Shown here: one piece after another, positions 24,529 through 31,106 of the stretch
Layout of the letters: each line of letters begins with the position of its first letter
Numbering within the stretch: the stretch's first letter is position 1
Origin: Thermoanaerobacterium sp. CMT5567-10
Lineage (GTDB): Bacteria > Bacillota > Thermoanaerobacteria > Thermoanaerobacterales > Thermoanaerobacteraceae
Assembly: GCF_030534315.2 (NCBI RefSeq)
Contig: NZ_CP130558.2
Span: 1,003,001-1,067,000, forward strand
DNA: 64,000 nucleotides
Direction of reading: 5' to 3'
The notes under the pieces: generated by a model
The model's database searches: none
Seen by the model: only the letters and a program-made list of their open reading frames with translations
Told to the model about the DNA's origin: nothing
Position numbers and translations under genes: made by a program

Positions 24529-25556
24529 ATTGAAACATCCTTTCCTGTTTTCTCTTCTTCCTCGGCTTTTCTTACAAGTTCTAACGCTTTAGCCACATTT
24601 TTAGGCATTTCGCCTGGATCTGCTCGTCCCTTGCTTTGCATGTTCCGCATTTTATGTGCTGTTAGCGTATCCCACTTTTCACGTAATTTACCCGGACTTA
24701 GTATATTAGCTCTCCAAAAATTGTCTCTATGAGACCAGTCAATCAAACTACGTATTTCTTCTGGATCTCTTTTATCAATGCGAATCATAAGGTCGATATC
24801 ATAGGCCCATCGTTTCAATCCTGCTATTGTTGGCTCAGGTACTCTGGCTTTTGGTAAGTTTTCTAAAATGCATTGTCTCATAAACATGGCAAGTTGAAAT
24901 TGAATTGTATCCTCGCTAAAGACTGGAATAATATGCTTTCCACTTTTTTTGTCCTCATTTTGAGGTTTCTGCTGCATGTCCGGGCTTCGCTCGGACGTAG
25001 ATATATTCTCCGAAGGAGAAGGTGAAGGAGAAGGAGAAGGTGAAGGAGAAGGAGAAGGTGAAGGAGAAGGAGAAGGTGAAGGAGAAGGGTGTTTTTTGTC
25101 GTTATCTACGCTAACTTGCGCGCAATTGCGCGACATATTATCTTCTTGCGCGTACTTGTTTTTATCTGCACTATTTTGACTATTCCATGGTGCATTTTCA
25201 GGCGCTGGACAATTAGATTTATCTGATTCGCGCTTATTATCTCTAATGTAAGTTTGATATTTATAATACTTTTCTGGTTCTATTGCTATATATGTATGTC
25301 CTTCTGTTACATATTTAAAAACGAGTCCTACTTCGGCATACTTGTCTATCGCCCTTTCAATATCTTTCACCGTAAATGGGAATGCAGGGAAAATACTTAA
25401 TTTAATTTTTAAAGGTGCCGCCTCCATTCTTCCCCAATCATCAAATCCTGTAATAAACCATGGCCACATTAAGGCTATTGTAGGATCTTCTGCGGCTATT
25501 TGTGCTATTTTTTCGTCAATGCTCATATCACTTGTTATAAATCTCTTTCTCCCCAT
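24522..25556 (-). CDS. Phage replisome organiser with Ser-Pro repeat linker
   Basis: A 344-residue protein. The N-terminal winged-helix domain (residues 1-115; IALMWPWFITGFDDWGRMEA; IERAIDKYAEVGLVFKY) is of the replisome organiser/DnaD-like type. Residues about 155-190 are a run of Ser-Pro dipeptides. The C-terminal region (VARPEPTIAGLKRWAYDIDL-like; WSHRDNFWRANILSPGKLRE) is a DnaD-type domain that recruits the helicase loader. The gene itself often holds the phage origin; see the repeat and palindrome inside it. Confidence 0.8.
   Translation of the reverse strand: MGRKRFITSDMSIDEKIAQIAAEDPTIALMWPWFITGFDDWGRMEAAPLKIKLSIFPAFPFTVKDIERAIDKYAEVGLVFKYVTEGHTYIAIEPEKYYKYQTYIRDNKRESDKSNCPAPENAPWNSQNSADKNKYAQEDNMSRNCAQVSVDNDKKHPSPSPSPSPSPSPSPSPSPSPSPSPSENISTSERSPDMQQKPQNEDKKSGKHIIPVFSEDTIQFQLAMFMRQCILENLPKARVPEPTIAGLKRWAYDIDLMIRIDKRDPEEIRSLIDWSHRDNFWRANILSPGKLREKWDTLTAHKMRNMQSKGRADPGEMPKNVAKALELVRKAEEEEKTGKDVSIW
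25012..25088. repeat. 18-bp tandem repeat coding for Ser-Pro
   Basis: The plus strand reads an 18-bp unit, GGTGAAGGAGAAGGAGAA, about four times in a row, giving a purine-rich strand over roughly 77 bases. On the coding strand it encodes alternating Ser and Pro. The regular 18-bp period with GGT versus GGA positions kept shows recent unit duplication. Confidence 0.9.
25119..25132. repeat. Perfect 14-bp GC palindrome, candidate origin element
   Basis: CGCGCAATTGCGCG is its own reverse complement and is followed by a related TTGCGCG at 25146. It lies inside the replisome organiser gene 31 bases from the tandem repeat. CG-rich words are rare in this AT-rich window, so the cluster stands out. Confidence 0.6.
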
Positions 25557-25575
25557 TTCAATCCCTCACCTTAAA

Positions 25576-26091
25576 TTAATAACTTTGGCTAAAAACTACA
25601 GAAAGGACTTCTCTTGCACATTCATCAGGATCCGCCCAAATTTCACTTCCAGTAAATCTAATTACTTTATAACCTGCTCTTGCTAGATATCTATCTTTTT
25701 GCTTGTCTCTCGCCGCCTGCTCCTTTGTTTTTTCATGGAAATCATGCCCATCACATTCAATAACTATATTTCTTTCTTGACCTTCATAAGTTACATTAAT
25801 ATAAAAATCTACTCTGTATTTTTTACCAAAACAATCTATCTCATATTGAGGATATATAGTATAAACGCCATAATCTGATTTGACTTCAAATATGATAAGT
25901 TTGTGTTGTAGGGCTAGACCTAAGAGCTGTTCGATTGGTGATTCACATTCAGAAATTTCAATTAGATAATTTGAAGCAGTACTTTCCATTATTTTGTCAA
26001 AATATTGTTTTACTCTAGGTTCTAACTTTTTAGCCACTTCAAAAGCTGAAATATTCCAGTCATTGCTACCATCTTGATATATCTTTTTCAT
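25576..26091 (-). CDS. DUF559-type nuclease (Vsr-like fold)
   Basis: A 171-residue protein. The C-terminal 110 residues hold the DUF559 pattern: SPIEQLLGLAL, YPQYEIDCFGKKYRVDFYI, then IVIECDGHDFHEKTKEQAARDKQKDRYL and GYKVIRFTGSEIW. Asp in the VDF segment and the IECDG motif are the expected metal-binding positions of this PD-(D/E)XK-type family. The N-terminal 55 residues are helical. It lies in the recombination/replication module; target DNA is unknown. Confidence 0.8.
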   Translation of the reverse strand: MKKIYQDGSNDWNISAFEVAKKLEPRVKQYFDKIMESTASNYLIEISECESPIEQLLGLALQHKLIIFEVKSDYGVYTIYPQYEIDCFGKKYRVDFYINVTYEGQERNIVIECDGHDFHEKTKEQAARDKQKDRYLARAGYKVIRFTGSEIWADPDECAREVLSVVFSQSY

Positions 26092-26152
26092 CTTCCTTCA
26101 CCCTCCAATTTGGTACTTAATGAATATTTTTCCGCTCAAAATGTTTTTTAGA

Positions 26153-26172
26153 GAGGCGGTTTATTCCGCCTC
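26153..26172 (-). other. Hairpin across the stop codon of the 69-residue gene
   Basis: GAGGCGG, 6-nt loop, CCGCCTC: a perfect 7-bp stem containing the TAA stop in its loop. No T-run follows, so it is not a standard terminator. Confidence 0.55.
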
Positions 26173-26370
26173 ATCTATTGTTTCATTTTCTGCTTGCTTA
26201 TTGTTTTCAATTATTTTTCCGAAGAAGTCTCTCTGCTTATGCTTATACTCTGATTCTCTACATTCAATTTCATCCATCTTTTCGATAACAAAATCTATAT
26301 CATAAGATCCTTTAAACCTATCTATTAAAAGTTCTCTTTTAAGGTCATACCACATTTTTTCATATCTCAT
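26161..26370 (-). CDS. Small phage protein next to recT, unknown
   Basis: A 69-residue charged helical protein (MRYEKMWYDLKRELLIDRFK; EIECRESEYKHKQRDFFGKI). It starts inside the recT stop, with GGAGGATC upstream. Genes in this place often act with the recombinase, but I recognise no family. Confidence 0.65.
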   Translation of the reverse strand: MRYEKMWYDLKRELLIDRFKGSYDIDFVIEKMDEIECRESEYKHKQRDFFGKIIENNKQAENETIDEAE

Positions 26371-27260
26371 TTTTGATCCTCCTCAACATTTTGTAAAAAT
26401 TCTGGTAAATCTTCTTCATCTATTTCCATCTGTTGGTTTTCACCTTCTTCTATTGCATAATCATTGTCACTTTTATCATCTTCAATAATTTCTCCAGTAT
26501 CTACATCAATTACATTATTATTTCCTTCAGTATCCGGTTCTGGGTTATCAACATATTCATAATCAACGCCACGTTTACCTTCGTGTATTATGGCTTGGTC
26601 GGATTTTAGAGCTGTTTGCATATCTACCGAGAGTATTCCCCATTTACTAAGTGTGTTCTTCATGACAGTTTTCTTTGCCATTTCATCAAAATCCGTACGC
26701 CATGGACCGTTATTGAAAGTTTTGCTAAATCTTTGTGCATGCGCTCTTACTTTCTCTATAGGCCAATATACGGTCTTTTCAAACCCATTAATCAGCCTGA
26801 AGTATGCCGCATAACCTATTACTTTGTTGGAAATCTTGTTATCAAAATTTAACTCAATCTCTTCCGTAAGAGGATTAAATCCTTTTAATTGTCCTTCATA
26901 TATTGCAATTACATTTATGTTCTTATATTGCCCTGTTCTAAGTGCTAACTGTATAATTCCTTTGTATCCTACTTGAAATTGAGCTTTCCAACCCTCTTTC
27001 GTGTGATAAGGGATTATATAAGAGAAGCCTAGATTTGGATCCACAGGAAGATCCAAAGTGGCCGCTACCATTGCGGCAGATAGTATAGAGTTTGCATCAC
27101 AGTTGCGAAGCATAGGGTTACCATTTACTACGTTTGATACAGATGTTATAAATTGTGCTGCTCTATGTCCAAGAACTTCCTCAAATCTTTTCTTTACATT
27201 TACATTGCTAAGCAAAAATTTTATCCTTTGATAATTATCTATTGCCTTGCTATTGCTCAT
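26367..27260 (-). CDS. recT: RecT-family single-strand annealing recombinase
   Basis: A 297-residue protein with RecT landmarks: RFEEVLGHRAAQFITSVSNV, ANSILSAAMVAATLDLPVDP, LGFSYIIPYHTKEGWKAQFQ, VGYKGIIQLALRTGQYKNI and KKTVMKNTLSKWGILS. The C-terminus is acidic and flexible. RecT anneals single-stranded DNA during phage recombination. No RecE/YqaJ exonuclease is recognisable beside it; the small neighbours may compensate. GGGAGAAAC lies before the start. Confidence 0.92.
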   Translation of the reverse strand: MSNSKAIDNYQRIKFLLSNVNVKKRFEEVLGHRAAQFITSVSNVVNGNPMLRNCDANSILSAAMVAATLDLPVDPNLGFSYIIPYHTKEGWKAQFQVGYKGIIQLALRTGQYKNINVIAIYEGQLKGFNPLTEEIELNFDNKISNKVIGYAAYFRLINGFEKTVYWPIEKVRAHAQRFSKTFNNGPWRTDFDEMAKKTVMKNTLSKWGILSVDMQTALKSDQAIIHEGKRGVDYEYVDNPEPDTEGNNNVIDVDTGEIIEDDKSDNDYAIEEGENQQMEIDEEDLPEFLQNVEEDQK

Positions 27261-27448
27261 TGTTTCTCCCCTCCATATTCTTCTTGCAATTTTTTATTAA
27301 CCTCACGTATCTTAGATAAAACTGCTTCTATATCCTCGCCTGCATAGCTTATTTCCCAATTGTATCCTTTTGTATTCTTTTCAAGCTTTATTGAAATGTC
27401 CTTTGGCTGTTTATCGTAGAGATGTATTATCTTCATTTCATTATCCAT
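27257..27448 (-). CDS. Small phage protein upstream of recT
   Basis: A 63-residue protein starting MDNEMKIIHLYDKQPKDISI. TGGAG about 6 nt upstream supports this start over a GTG four codons earlier. The C-terminus (IEAVLSKIREVNKKLQEEYG-like) is helical. It overlaps recT by 4 bases. Function unknown. Confidence 0.6.
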   Translation of the reverse strand: MDNEMKIIHLYDKQPKDISIKLEKNTKGYNWEISYAGEDIEAVLSKIREVNKKLQEEYGGEKQ

Positions 27449-27617
27449 TACATACTCCACTCCTTAAATTTTCTATATCAAGCTCTATAATCTTTATAAG
27501 TACTTTATCATCTGTTTTATTTTTTAAATCTTCAAGCATTTTAATTTTGTCATCTGTTTTAAGTATGCGTGAATTAGTGATATTCCAAATTTTGTTCATC
27601 ATAGCCATGTTTCCCAT
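27441..27617 (-). CDS. Small helical phage protein, unknown
   Basis: A 58-residue protein starting MGNMAMMNKIWNITNSRILK, with AAAGGGG 8 nt upstream. Helix-rich, Lys/Asp-rich. Overlaps the next gene start. No recognised family. Confidence 0.55.
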   Translation of the reverse strand: MGNMAMMNKIWNITNSRILKTDDKIKMLEDLKNKTDDKVLIKIIELDIENLRSGVCNG

Positions 27618-27645
27618 CTTTTTATCCCCTTTCATTTTTTATCTT

Positions 27646-27675
27646 GAGAGTATACCTGAAATGTGGTATACTCTC
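27646..27675. promoter_or_regulatory. 11-bp inverted repeat upstream of recT-side genes
   Basis: GAGAGTATACC, 8-nt spacer, GGTATACTCTC: a perfect inverted repeat in a noncoding gap between two small genes. No T-run on the minus strand, so an operator or mRNA structure is likelier than a terminator. Confidence 0.55.
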
Positions 27676-27714
27676 CTTAGAAGAATTTTTATGTGCCTTT
27701 TTTAAGGCCTTTTT

Positions 27715-27813
27715 TTATTTCCAAAATTCTATTCCGTGTCTGACTTGTCCGTTTTCTAACGTTGAGGTTATACCAAATAATTTATATAAAAGTATTGCAA
27801 GTCTTACTGACAT
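27715..27813 (-). CDS. Very short phage ORF
   Basis: A 32-residue ORF, MSVRLAILLYKLFGITSTLE, ending GQVRHGIEFWK. GGGGGAT lies at a good distance upstream. Hydrophobic N-terminus. Real translation is plausible from the ribosome binding site; function unknown. Confidence 0.45.
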   Translation of the reverse strand: MSVRLAILLYKLFGITSTLENGQVRHGIEFWK

Positions 27814-27828
27814 CTTTAAATCCCCCTT

Positions 27829-28263
27829 TCATCTTGCGAAAATAACCGCAAGTGCTGCGCCTGCCATTTCTCTTATTTCCTTTGTAACACGCTGCCATCT
27901 ATCTTTTTCTGTTTCATCTACTACGCCATCAGCAGCTATCTTAATCATGTCTTTTTTAACAATTTCCAGGTCATCTGTTTCACTCTGCAGAGTTAATACT
28001 GATTCAGGTAAAATCGTTAGATTTAAGTCTGGAAGATATTTTTGTCCAACTTTTGTATTCTGTTTTAGATGCTGGTATCCCAACCAAGGAGCCATGTATA
28101 TATTAACCATGTCACATACAATATCATCTTTGGGTATTGTCGTACCAGCTTCATAATCAGCTAAAGACCTCACACTTATATGTAACATCTCTGCTGCCTC
28201 TTCTCTCGATAAACCTGCTGATTTTCTGGCAATCTTGTATATGTTTTTGCATTCATTCCTCAT
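27829..28263 (-). CDS. XRE-family helix-turn-helix regulator
   Basis: A 144-residue protein starting MRNECKNIYKIARKSAGLSR with GGGGTG upstream. The N-terminal 60 residues form an XRE helix-turn-helix (SREEAAEMLHISVRSLADYEAG). The C-terminal half is helical with an amphipathic end. It is the third XRE-type protein of the prophage, here within the early lytic operon; a delayed-early regulator role is inference. Confidence 0.75.
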   Translation of the reverse strand: MRNECKNIYKIARKSAGLSREEAAEMLHISVRSLADYEAGTTIPKDDIVCDMVNIYMAPWLGYQHLKQNTKVGQKYLPDLNLTILPESVLTLQSETDDLEIVKKDMIKIAADGVVDETEKDRWQRVTKEIREMAGAALAVIFAR

Positions 28264-28327
28264 TGCCATCACCCCTTTCTAATGCGATAATAATTTCAGA
28301 AACACTTCTTATGACATTTTCGAGATC

Positions 28328-28561
28328 TCACATCTGACTGTAGTAAAGTCTTAATTTCTCATGATATTCCTCATCAAGCTCTGCAATTTCTTCTCTGAAT
28401 TTCTCAATTAATGCATCTGCCTTTGCTGCTTGTCTTTTTAGTTCCTGCAATTCTCTTATTCTTCGCAATCTGAACTCTTTTTGCATTTCAAGTGTCGTTA
28501 GTTCTCTATCAAGTTCATCAATATCAACGTTAACGACACTTTTTGTTAAAGCTTGTGCCAT
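28328..28561 (-). CDS. Small coiled-coil phage protein
   Basis: A 77-residue protein that is almost entirely coiled coil (IDELDRELTTLEMQKEFRLR; RELQELKRQAAKADALIEKF). Its ATG overlaps the stop of the upstream gene (TAATG), showing coupled translation. Function unknown. Confidence 0.7.
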   Translation of the reverse strand: MAQALTKSVVNVDIDELDRELTTLEMQKEFRLRRIRELQELKRQAAKADALIEKFREEIAELDEEYHEKLRLYYSQM

Positions 28562-28728
28562 TATTTCTCCTCCATTTCTATCCGTGTTAATCCTTTTTCA
28601 ATTGCTTTTAAATAAAATTCTTTGAAGTTCCAATCAACTTGAATGTATTCTTCTAAGTTTTTTAAAATTATTTCAGCCTTCTCTCTTTTTGTTAGCTTTT
28701 TTGCTTCATGTCCCCAGCTCATATTCAT
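28561..28728 (-). CDS. Small phage protein, unknown
   Basis: A 55-residue protein, MNMSWGHEAKKLTKREKAEI, then VDWNFKEFYLKAIEKGLTRI. GGAGGTG is placed well before the start. Coupled to the coiled-coil gene downstream. No family recognised. Confidence 0.6.
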   Translation of the reverse strand: MNMSWGHEAKKLTKREKAEIILKNLEEYIQVDWNFKEFYLKAIEKGLTRIEMEEK

Positions 28729-28745
28729 TCTTTCACCTCCTCTTT

Positions 28746-29012
28746 CTATAGCACTCTTCTTTCCTCCGAAACCTTTCTAAGCCATTCTTTTAGCATTTCA
28801 CGATTAATCAAAAATTTTGATCCAACTTTAAAAAATGGAAAATCAGAATTTGGGTTGTGAACTAGTTCCAACAATTTATCTCTTCCTATGCCAGAACATT
28901 TTGCTGCTTCTTCTATAGTCAATGTAAGTTTTTGATTTACATTCACATTTTTTACTGCTTCTTTTATGAAATTTTGAAATTGTTCAATTTCTTGTATAGC
29001 TTTTGAAGTCAT
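28746..29012 (-). CDS. Excisionase-like DNA-binding protein
   Basis: An 88-residue protein. The C-terminal 55 residues have the excisionase/MerR-like winged helix: LTIEEAAKCSGIGRDKLLEL, then FPFFKVGSKFLINREMLKEW. This pattern is typical of the Xis family of Tn916-like and phage elements. It would bend attachment-site DNA for excision. Its natural partner, the integrase, is broken here. Confidence 0.75.
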   Translation of the reverse strand: MTSKAIQEIEQFQNFIKEAVKNVNVNQKLTLTIEEAAKCSGIGRDKLLELVHNPNSDFPFFKVGSKFLINREMLKEWLRKVSEERRVL

Positions 29013-29024
29013 ATCAAATCCTCC

Positions 29025-29816
29025 TCATTGAACATTTTCTTTGTTGATTTCTTGCATACTTTTAAATTTATTAATGAAGTATATCTGTCCTTTGCCAGTT
29101 ACCTTAGCAGTTTTTGAGATTGTCACATGACCGTCGCTGTGAGTTATTGAAGTTTCTTTGATTCTAAAAAGCCCTAACTCCATTGATTTTTGTGTCGGCA
29201 TATTGTAATCTGTGCCCTTCCTGCTGATTAAGTAACCATTGCTGCGCATCCATTCAAACAATCTTTTCTCACCAATATCAATTCCATTTTGTTTAAGCAG
29301 TTTTGCTAATTCGCCAATGAGGATTGCTGTATCTGATATAGCAACACTATCAGCAAATAATACTTTTGGTTTATCCTGTTTGATTTTTTCTTCAAGTTTA
29401 AGTTTTTCTTCTCGCTCTTGTTTGAGCTGCGTTGCAAGCTGAATTATCGTATCAGGATTAAGCAATACTTCTTCAATTTTTTCTGGTGTAAGATAAGCTC
29501 CATGTTTGCGAATACTTGGTATAACTTCTGAAGTGATCCATTTCTTGAATCTCTTTGCTGTAGGTAATTTTGAACTCAAAACTAAACTATAGAGACCAGA
29601 CTCATTTATGATTGTCATATTTCTATTTTGGCTACCGTCGTAAATTGCGACGTCAGATTTATCATCTTCATCAATATGTTTTGCAAGTGCATCTCTTGTA
29701 TTTGAATATCCTAAAACTTCTGCTACATCTTTTCCAACAAACCAGGGTTCATTGTCTTTAATAATTACTCTTACTTGCCCAAATTCTTTATTGCTGAAGA
29801 TTTGTAAATCATTCAT
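29025..29816 (-). CDS. Phage antirepressor (BRO-N plus ANT domain)
   Basis: A 263-residue protein starting MNDLQIFSNKEFGQVRVIIK, with GGAGGAAAG upstream. Residues 1-105 are a BRO-N domain (EPWFVGKDVAEVLGYSNTRD; ESGLYSLVLSSKLPTAKRFK). Residues about 150-255 are an ANT/KilAC-type domain (AKLLKQNGIDIGEKRLFEWM; NGYLISRKGTDYNMPTQKSM). It should counter the repressor and promote induction. It lies downstream of the Cro-like gene in the lytic arm. Confidence 0.9.
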   Translation of the reverse strand: MNDLQIFSNKEFGQVRVIIKDNEPWFVGKDVAEVLGYSNTRDALAKHIDEDDKSDVAIYDGSQNRNMTIINESGLYSLVLSSKLPTAKRFKKWITSEVIPSIRKHGAYLTPEKIEEVLLNPDTIIQLATQLKQEREEKLKLEEKIKQDKPKVLFADSVAISDTAILIGELAKLLKQNGIDIGEKRLFEWMRSNGYLISRKGTDYNMPTQKSMELGLFRIKETSITHSDGHVTISKTAKVTGKGQIYFINKFKSMQEINKENVQ

Positions 29817-29882
29817 GCTCTTTCCTCCTTTTGTTTCTCCTCTCTCCAAAATGGTAAAATATTCTTGAGAGGAGGTGAGATT

Positions 29883-30092
29883 ATGAAAGACTTCAATGAA
29901 TTTAAAACTTTGTTTGCTGAACAGTACTCAGAAGAACTCGCTCAAATTGCTTACAACACTGCTAAAGCTGAACTTGATAACACTGCTGAAAATAATTTAT
30001 CAGTAGCATTGGCTGGAGTCTTAAGTAAAATACAGGTTGTCACATTGTTTAAGGTTCTTGAAGCTTATCATGAATGGGTATCTTCACAATAA
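29883..30092 (+). CDS. Small plus-strand phage protein inside the lytic arm
   Basis: A 69-residue protein, MKDFNEFKTLFAEQYSEELA, with GGAGGTGAG just upstream. It is the only plus-strand gene in the minus-strand lytic arm. Its 3' end overlaps the next minus-strand gene tail-to-tail by 25 bases. A weak promoter (TTGTTT, 18 nt, TAAAAT) precedes it. It is acidic and helical. Function unknown. Confidence 0.65.
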   Translation: MKDFNEFKTLFAEQYSEELAQIAYNTAKAELDNTAENNLSVALAGVLSKIQVVTLFKVLEAYHEWVSSQ

Positions 30093-30253
30093 GCTTCTTC
30101 CACTCCTTTTTTTATGGCTGCTGCAACTATTTTGGCAATCATCTCACCGTCAATTTTTAGCTCAATTTCCTTTGGCTGTTCTGGAATTCGCCCTTCCAGG
30201 GCAGTTACTCTCTTTTCTAATTCATTTATCCTCTGCTTTAAAACTTCCTCCAT
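30068..30253 (-). CDS. Small coiled-coil phage protein
   Basis: A 61-residue protein starting MEEVLKQRINELEKRVTALE, with GGAGGTGA upstream. An N-terminal coiled coil is followed by IDGEMIAKIVAAAIKKGVEE. Its end is antisense to the plus-strand gene. Function unknown. Confidence 0.6.
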   Translation of the reverse strand: MEEVLKQRINELEKRVTALEGRIPEQPKEIELKIDGEMIAKIVAAAIKKGVEEAYCEDTHS

Positions 30254-30268
30254 CCTTCTCACCTCCTC

Positions 30269-30517
30269 CTATGCGGTTTGTTCATTTCTATTACCATCTG
30301 GCAATGATTTATTTAAAAAAATTTTCTCAAAATCTATATCTAATCCGCTTTTTATCAAACCAGCAATAAACTTAGCTCCAGGATTTCTATCTCCCTTAAA
30401 AACTCTGTATACTGTTGTATAGTCTACGCCAATTAATTCTGCTAATTTAACTTCAGATATTTTCTTTTTCTCCATATATTTTTTTAAGTAATCAAGGTTA
30501 ATTATATTGTCTGCCAC
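30269..30517 (-). CDS. Cro-like XRE regulator
   Basis: An 82-residue protein with GTG start; AAGGAGGTG lies 6 nt upstream. The XRE helix-turn-helix is EVKLAELIGVDYTTVYRVFK. It is the first gene of the lytic arm, divergent from the repressor across a shared control region, the classic Cro position. One copy of the operator motif lies inside its 3' end (30291-30304), which may add feedback. Confidence 0.8.
   Translation of the reverse strand: MADNIINLDYLKKYMEKKKISEVKLAELIGVDYTTVYRVFKGDRNPGAKFIAGLIKSGLDIDFEKIFLNKSLPDGNRNEQTA
30291..30304. promoter_or_regulatory. Phage operator copy O5 inside the Cro-like gene
   Basis: TTACCATCTGGCAA fits the same TTRCC-N4-GGCAA pattern as the four operators in the divergent control region, but lies 228 bp away within coding sequence. 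Confidence 0.6.
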
Positions 30518-30531
30518 TTTTAGCACCTCCT

Positions 30532-30561
30532 TTACCAGTTGGCAATATTGCCTTCTGGTAA
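30532..30561. promoter_or_regulatory. Operator pair O1-O2 in the lysogeny control region
   Basis: TTACCAGTTGGCAA (30532-30545) and TTGCCTTCTGGTAA (30548-30561) are two adjacent imperfect dyads of the TTRCC-N4-GGYAA type, separated by 2 bp. They lie downstream of the predicted -10 of the lytic promoter. Confidence 0.8.
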
Positions 30562-30562
30562 T

Positions 30563-30592
30563 AATATATCATATGCTGTTGCCATTTGTCAA
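30563..30592 (-). promoter_or_regulatory. Lytic (Cro-side) promoter overlapped by operator O3
   Basis: On the minus strand TTGACA (30587-30592), an 18-nt spacer and TATATT (30563-30568) form a strong sigma-A promoter for the Cro-like gene. Operator O3, TTGCCATTTGTCAA on the plus strand (30579-30592), covers the -35 hexamer, so bound repressor would block RNA polymerase. Confidence 0.8.
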
Positions 30593-30611
30593 TACTTTTT
30601 ATAAAAAATTT

Positions 30612-30641
30612 TTGCTTTATATTGCCTTTGGGCAATATATT
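30612..30641 (+). promoter_or_regulatory. Repressor promoter with operator O4 in its spacer
   Basis: TTGCTT (30612-30617), 18 nt and TATATT (30636-30641) precede the repressor gene. Operator O4, TTGCCTTTGGGCAA (30622-30635), fills the spacer, suggesting autoregulation. Confidence 0.75.
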
Positions 30642-30671
30642 ATATAAAATAAACTTAGGTGGTGAAATCCT

Positions 30672-31106
30672 TTGAGTATCGGGGAATATATTAAGAAAAT
30701 TCGTGAAGATAGAAAACTTTCCATAAATCAACTCGCTCTATATTCAAACGTAAGTGCTGCACATATATCTCGTATAGAACGAGGTTTGCGTGAACCTTCG
30801 CCAGAAATTCTGAAAAAAATTTCTGAAGTATTAGATGTACCATATGAAGAGTTGATGAAAATTGCTGGATATTTAAATGATAATATTAATATTCCAGAAG
30901 ACTACGTAAAAAAATATAAAGTCACCAAACGGGACCTCATGCAGTATGAAGACTTTATTCAACATGCAGGTGCTTTCTTTATGAATGATGAGGTGGCAGA
31001 AGAAGACAAAGAAAAGCTTTTTCGTGATATCTCAGAGCTTTTCTGGGAAGCTAAAGAAATGAATAAAAAGAAATATGGTAAGAAAAAGAAAAAAGAAGAA
31101 AATTAG
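30672..31106 (+). CDS. Phage repressor, XRE family (CI-like)
   Basis: A 144-residue protein with TTG start and AGGTGGTG upstream. The N-terminal XRE domain spans about residues 5-65 (GEYIKKIREDRKLSINQLAL; NVSAAHISRIERGLREPSPE). The C-terminal part is helical, ending in a Lys-rich tail. No LexA-type peptidase domain is present, so induction probably goes through the ImmA-like peptidase encoded nearby, as in ICEBs1 ImmR/ImmA. Its stop codon lies within the 5' arm of a long inverted repeat. Confidence 0.85.
   Translation: MSIGEYIKKIREDRKLSINQLALYSNVSAAHISRIERGLREPSPEILKKISEVLDVPYEELMKIAGYLNDNINIPEDYVKKYKVTKRDLMQYEDFIQHAGAFFMNDEVAEEDKEKLFRDISELFWEAKEMNKKKYGKKKKKEEN

Noticed and set aside
24976-25179. 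Plus-strand frame encoding a Gly-Glu run
   Set aside because: It is the antisense shadow of the Ser-Pro repeat in the replisome organiser.
29821-29880. CTCCTCTC/GAGAGGAG inverted repeat as operator
   Set aside because: It is explained by two divergent ribosome binding sites facing each other.
30498-30731. Open frame of 77 residues across the repressor/Cro control region
   Set aside because: It covers both promoters and four operators and overlaps two better supported genes.
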